This document shows positions 61,514 through 64,000 of a stretch of 64,000 nucleotides of DNA, one piece after another. Each line of letters starts with the position of its first letter. The first letter of the stretch is position 1. The notes beneath the pieces were generated by a model. That model saw nothing but the letters and a program-made list of their open reading frames with translations, was not told where the DNA came from and ran no database searches. Both the position numbers and the translations under genes were made by a program. Origin of the DNA: Gilvirhabdus luticola (GTDB taxonomy: Bacteria > Bacteroidota > Bacteroidia > Flavobacteriales > Flavobacteriaceae); NCBI RefSeq assembly GCF_032583975.1, contig NZ_JAWHTF010000002.1. One strand, given 5' to 3'.

Positions 61514-64000
61514 ATGAAAAAAGTTTTAAAAATTATTGGACTAACATTAATAATCATCCTATGTTTACTAATAGCCATTCCTTTTGCGTTTCAATCGCAA
61601 ATTAAAGATATGGTCAAACGCTTTATAAACCAGAGCCTAAATGCCAAAGTAGAATTTGCCGATGTTAGCTTAAGTCTTTTAAGAAGCTTTCCTCAAGCAC
61701 ATGTAAAAGTAGATGATCTTGTAATAACCAACTTTAAACCTTTTGAAGGTGATACTCTTGCTAAAACAAAATCAATAGCTTTCACCTTGTCTGTTAAAGA
61801 ATTGTTCAAAAAAGCGAGTGATGCCCCTATAGTTGTGAATTCTATACAAATTAATGAGGCATCATTAACTTTAAGCACAGATGAGTTGGGTAATAACAAT
61901 TATGATATTGTTAAAAAACCTGACAGCTCCACATCTAAAGGAAGTGAGAACTTTTCGTTTGATATTGAAGACTATAAAATAAGCAATAGCACACTTGCAT
62001 ATATTGACCAAAAAAGTAAAACAGAGATTTATGTTTCTGAACTGAACCATAGCGGAAAAGGTTCATTTTCTGCTGAAACATCTGAATTAGTTACACAAAC
62101 TGAAGCCAATGTTAGTCTTATTGTAGACAGCACAAAATATTTAAACAACAACAAAATAAAGCTAGATGCTTTAATCGGCCTGGATTTAGACAAAAACACT
62201 TACACATTTAAAGAAAATAAAGGATACATCAATCAGTTGCCATTGGAGTTTGAAGGTTATGTGCAACAATTGGAGAATGGACAGGAAGTTGATATAACTT
62301 TTGAAAACCCAGAATCTTCTTTCAAAGATTTTCTTGCAGTTATTCCTGAAGTTTATTCAAAAAATATCGCTGATGTTAAGACCTCAGGTGATTTCAAGGT
62401 AAAAGGTGTCATCAAAGGATTGATTTCTGAAACAACCATTCCAACTCTAGATATAAGCATCACATCTGATAATGCTTCTTTTAAATATCCAGATTTGCCT
62501 AAAACTGTTGAAAACATCTCCATCAATACTGTTGTAAAAAACACAACAGGCAATGCAGACGATACCTATATTGATGTAAAAACCTTCAATTTTAAAATTG
62601 ATAACGATGTGTTTAAATCCTCAGCTACCTTAAAAAACATTACAGAAAATATGTTAGTAAATGCAGATATTGATGGTGTGATAAATCTTGCCAATATTTC
62701 TAAAGCATATCCAATAGATATTGAAAAGGAATTGAAAGGAATTTTAATTGCAAAGCTCAACACTAATTTTGATATGAATGCCATTGAAAATAGTGCTTAT
62801 GAGCGTATAAAAAACAGCGGATATATGAGTGTTTCCGATTTTGTTTACTCATCAAAAGAAATGCAAAACCCCGTATATATTAAAAGTGCTAATATGAAGT
62901 TTACACCTGCAACGGTAACTCTTAATAACTTTGAAGCAAAAACGGGTCAAAGCGATATAAAAGCAACTGGAATTATAAAAAACTTATATGGTTTTATGTT
63001 TAGCGACAAGGATCTTCAAGGCAACTTTAACCTTAATTCTAATACATTTGTGCTGAATGATTTTATATCTCAAGATAAAAGTGCTGAAAAGAATAGCAAT
63101 AAAGCAAAGTCACTTAAAATTCCTGAATTTTTAGATTGTACAATCAGTGCAAGCGCTAATTCGGTCGTATATGATAATCTAAATTTAAAAGGAGTTTCTG
63201 GTTCTCTTTATATAAAAGACCAAGAAGCTACATTACAAAATTTAACTTCTAATCTTTTAGATGGTATTTTGGCAGTAACTGGTAAAGTGTCAACAAAAAC
63301 TGATGTTCCAACCTTTAATCTGAATTTGGGCGCAGATAGTTTTGACATTTCAAAATCGTTTGCAAATCTAGATTTAATTAAAGCTTTAGCTCCTATAGCT
63401 AATGTGCTTCAAGGTAAAATGAATTCAACTATTAATTTATCTGGTACTTTAAACGAAGAGTTTACACCGAATTTAAATTCTATCAATGGGAAAGCTTTTG
63501 TAGAATTGTTAACTACATCCATAAATACGGATCAAGCTAAAGTATTGAATAGTTTAGGTGAAGCTTTAAATTTTATTAATGTAAAAGATATAAATCTTAA
63601 AGACCTGAAAACACAATTAGATTTCAGCAATGGCATGGTAAATGTAAAACCATTCAACCTTTCTTACAAAGACATTGATGTTGTTATTTCCGGATCTCAT
63701 GGCTTTGACAAATCTTTAAATTATAATGCAACTTTTAATGTTCCAGCAAAATATCTAGGTAATGAAGTAAATAGCCTAATAAGCAAAATTAATGATGATA
63801 ATGTTAAAAAGATTTCCATTCCTGTAACGGCTAACATTACCGGATCGTTTACAAATCCCAAAATAACAACAGATTTGAGTAGCGGTGTTTCAAAACTTAC
63901 CAAACAACTAATTGAAATAGAAAAGCAAAAACTACTTAATTCAGGCAAAGATAAAATCAAAGAATTACTTGGTGGAATTAGCGGTATTGATAGTAAATCA
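61514..64000 (+). CDS. AsmA-family envelope protein (partial, 3' end beyond window)
   Basis: The ATG at 61514 opens 829 codons with no stop before the window edge. An N-terminal helix (IIGLTLIIILCLLIAIPFAF) anchors it in the inner membrane; it is followed by the AsmA motif VEFADVSLSLLRSFPQAHVKVDDLVI and long beta-repeat regions (VVISGSHGFDKSLNYNATF, IPVTANITGSFTNPKI). AsmA-like proteins form a groove thought to carry lipids between the membranes. The C-terminal end (KQLIEIEKQKLLNSGKDKIKELLGG) is the usual helical tail, so little is missing. Confidence 0.88.
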   Translation, partial: MKKVLKIIGLTLIIILCLLIAIPFAFQSQIKDMVKRFINQSLNAKVEFADVSLSLLRSFPQAHVKVDDLVITNFKPFEGDTLAKTKSIAFTLSVKELFKKASDAPIVVNSIQINEASLTLSTDELGNNNYDIVKKPDSSTSKGSENFSFDIEDYKISNSTLAYIDQKSKTEIYVSELNHSGKGSFSAETSELVTQTEANVSLIVDSTKYLNNNKIKLDALIGLDLDKNTYTFKENKGYINQLPLEFEGYVQQLENGQEVDITFENPESSFKDFLAVIPEVYSKNIADVKTSGDFKVKGVIKGLISETTIPTLDISITSDNASFKYPDLPKTVENISINTVVKNTTGNADDTYIDVKTFNFKIDNDVFKSSATLKNITENMLVNADIDGVINLANISKAYPIDIEKELKGILIAKLNTNFDMNAIENSAYERIKNSGYMSVSDFVYSSKEMQNPVYIKSANMKFTPATVTLNNFEAKTGQSDIKATGIIKNLYGFMFSDKDLQGNFNLNSNTFVLNDFISQDKSAEKNSNKAKSLKIPEFLDCTISASANSVVYDNLNLKGVSGSLYIKDQEATLQNLTSNLLDGILAVTGKVSTKTDVPTFNLNLGADSFDISKSFANLDLIKALAPIANVLQGKMNSTINLSGTLNEEFTPNLNSINGKAFVELLTTSINTDQAKVLNSLGEALNFINVKDINLKDLKTQLDFSNGMVNVKPFNLSYKDIDVVISGSHGFDKSLNYNATFNVPAKYLGNEVNSLISKINDDNVKKISIPVTANITGSFTNPKITTDLSSGVSKLTKQLIEIEKQKLLNSGKDKIKELLGGISGIDSKS

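Overview
The window is low-GC chromosomal DNA from a marine-type member of the Flavobacteriaceae (Bacteroidota). Evidence for this: a SusC/SusD pair, GLPGLI and DUF5686 families, a Y_Y_Y/LuxR regulator, MutS with the GPNMSGKS Walker A, an HPPK-deoxynucleoside kinase fusion, several Bacteroidota-type promoters (TTTG, spacer of 17-19, TAnnTTTG), and a sulfatase inside a glycan locus. I cannot name the genus. I see no prophage, insertion sequence or CRISPR array.

Layout. 1-5060: a GLPGLI protein (cut by the left edge) divergent from a two-component system, then a propeller-like exported protein, a deoxynucleoside kinase and a fatty-acid-hydroxylase-type membrane enzyme. 5069-16320: membrane pyrophosphatase, a methyltransferase in a cassette-like setting, a DUF5686 outer-membrane protein, PDH E1 beta, the electron transfer flavoprotein pair, a bifunctional nuclease and a nucleoside transporter. 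16411-24849: thymidylate synthase, a lone CBM48 protein, a membrane-anchored DHFR fusion, an acetyltransferase, two lipoproteins/hydrolases, a small membrane protein, FabD, LspA and a small unrecognised gene. 25027-28959: GalE, a DegT aminotransferase, KdtA and an Ala/acid-rich lipoprotein.

28961-55019 is the accessory heart of the window: a polysaccharide utilization locus (PUL) of 13 genes on the minus strand. In transcription order it holds a membrane-anchored Y_Y_Y/LuxR regulator, SusC, SusD, a triple-LamG lipoprotein, three tandem GH144-type glucanases, an esterase-like hydrolase, a GH3 beta-glucosidase, a GH2 enzyme, a second esterase, a sulfatase, a GH43-like enzyme with discoidin and Fn3 domains, and an exported EEP hydrolase. 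From the GH144 genes to the end, genes overlap or nearly touch, so they are probably translated from shared messages. Two hairpins separate the SusCD-LamG block from the enzymes. GH144 plus GH3 points to a beta-1,2-glucan backbone; the GH2, sulfatase, GH43 and esterases suggest a more decorated or a second substrate.

55134-64000 returns to core genes: tRNA-Leu and tRNA-Gly, MutS, a SpoU methyltransferase, a small membrane protein, the HPPK-deoxynucleoside kinase fusion, a queuosine-precursor transporter and an AsmA-family protein cut by the right edge.

A recurrent theme is dTMP and folate supply: nucleoside importer, ThyA, DHFR, HPPK and two deoxynucleoside kinases lie within one window, two of them as unusual fusions. 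The signals most worth following are three GTTAAC boxes spaced exactly 10 bp apart by the two-component system, an A10 run at the DHFR fusion joint, cassette-like inverted boxes around two non-core genes, phased CGTA boxes ahead of susC, and the PUL itself.
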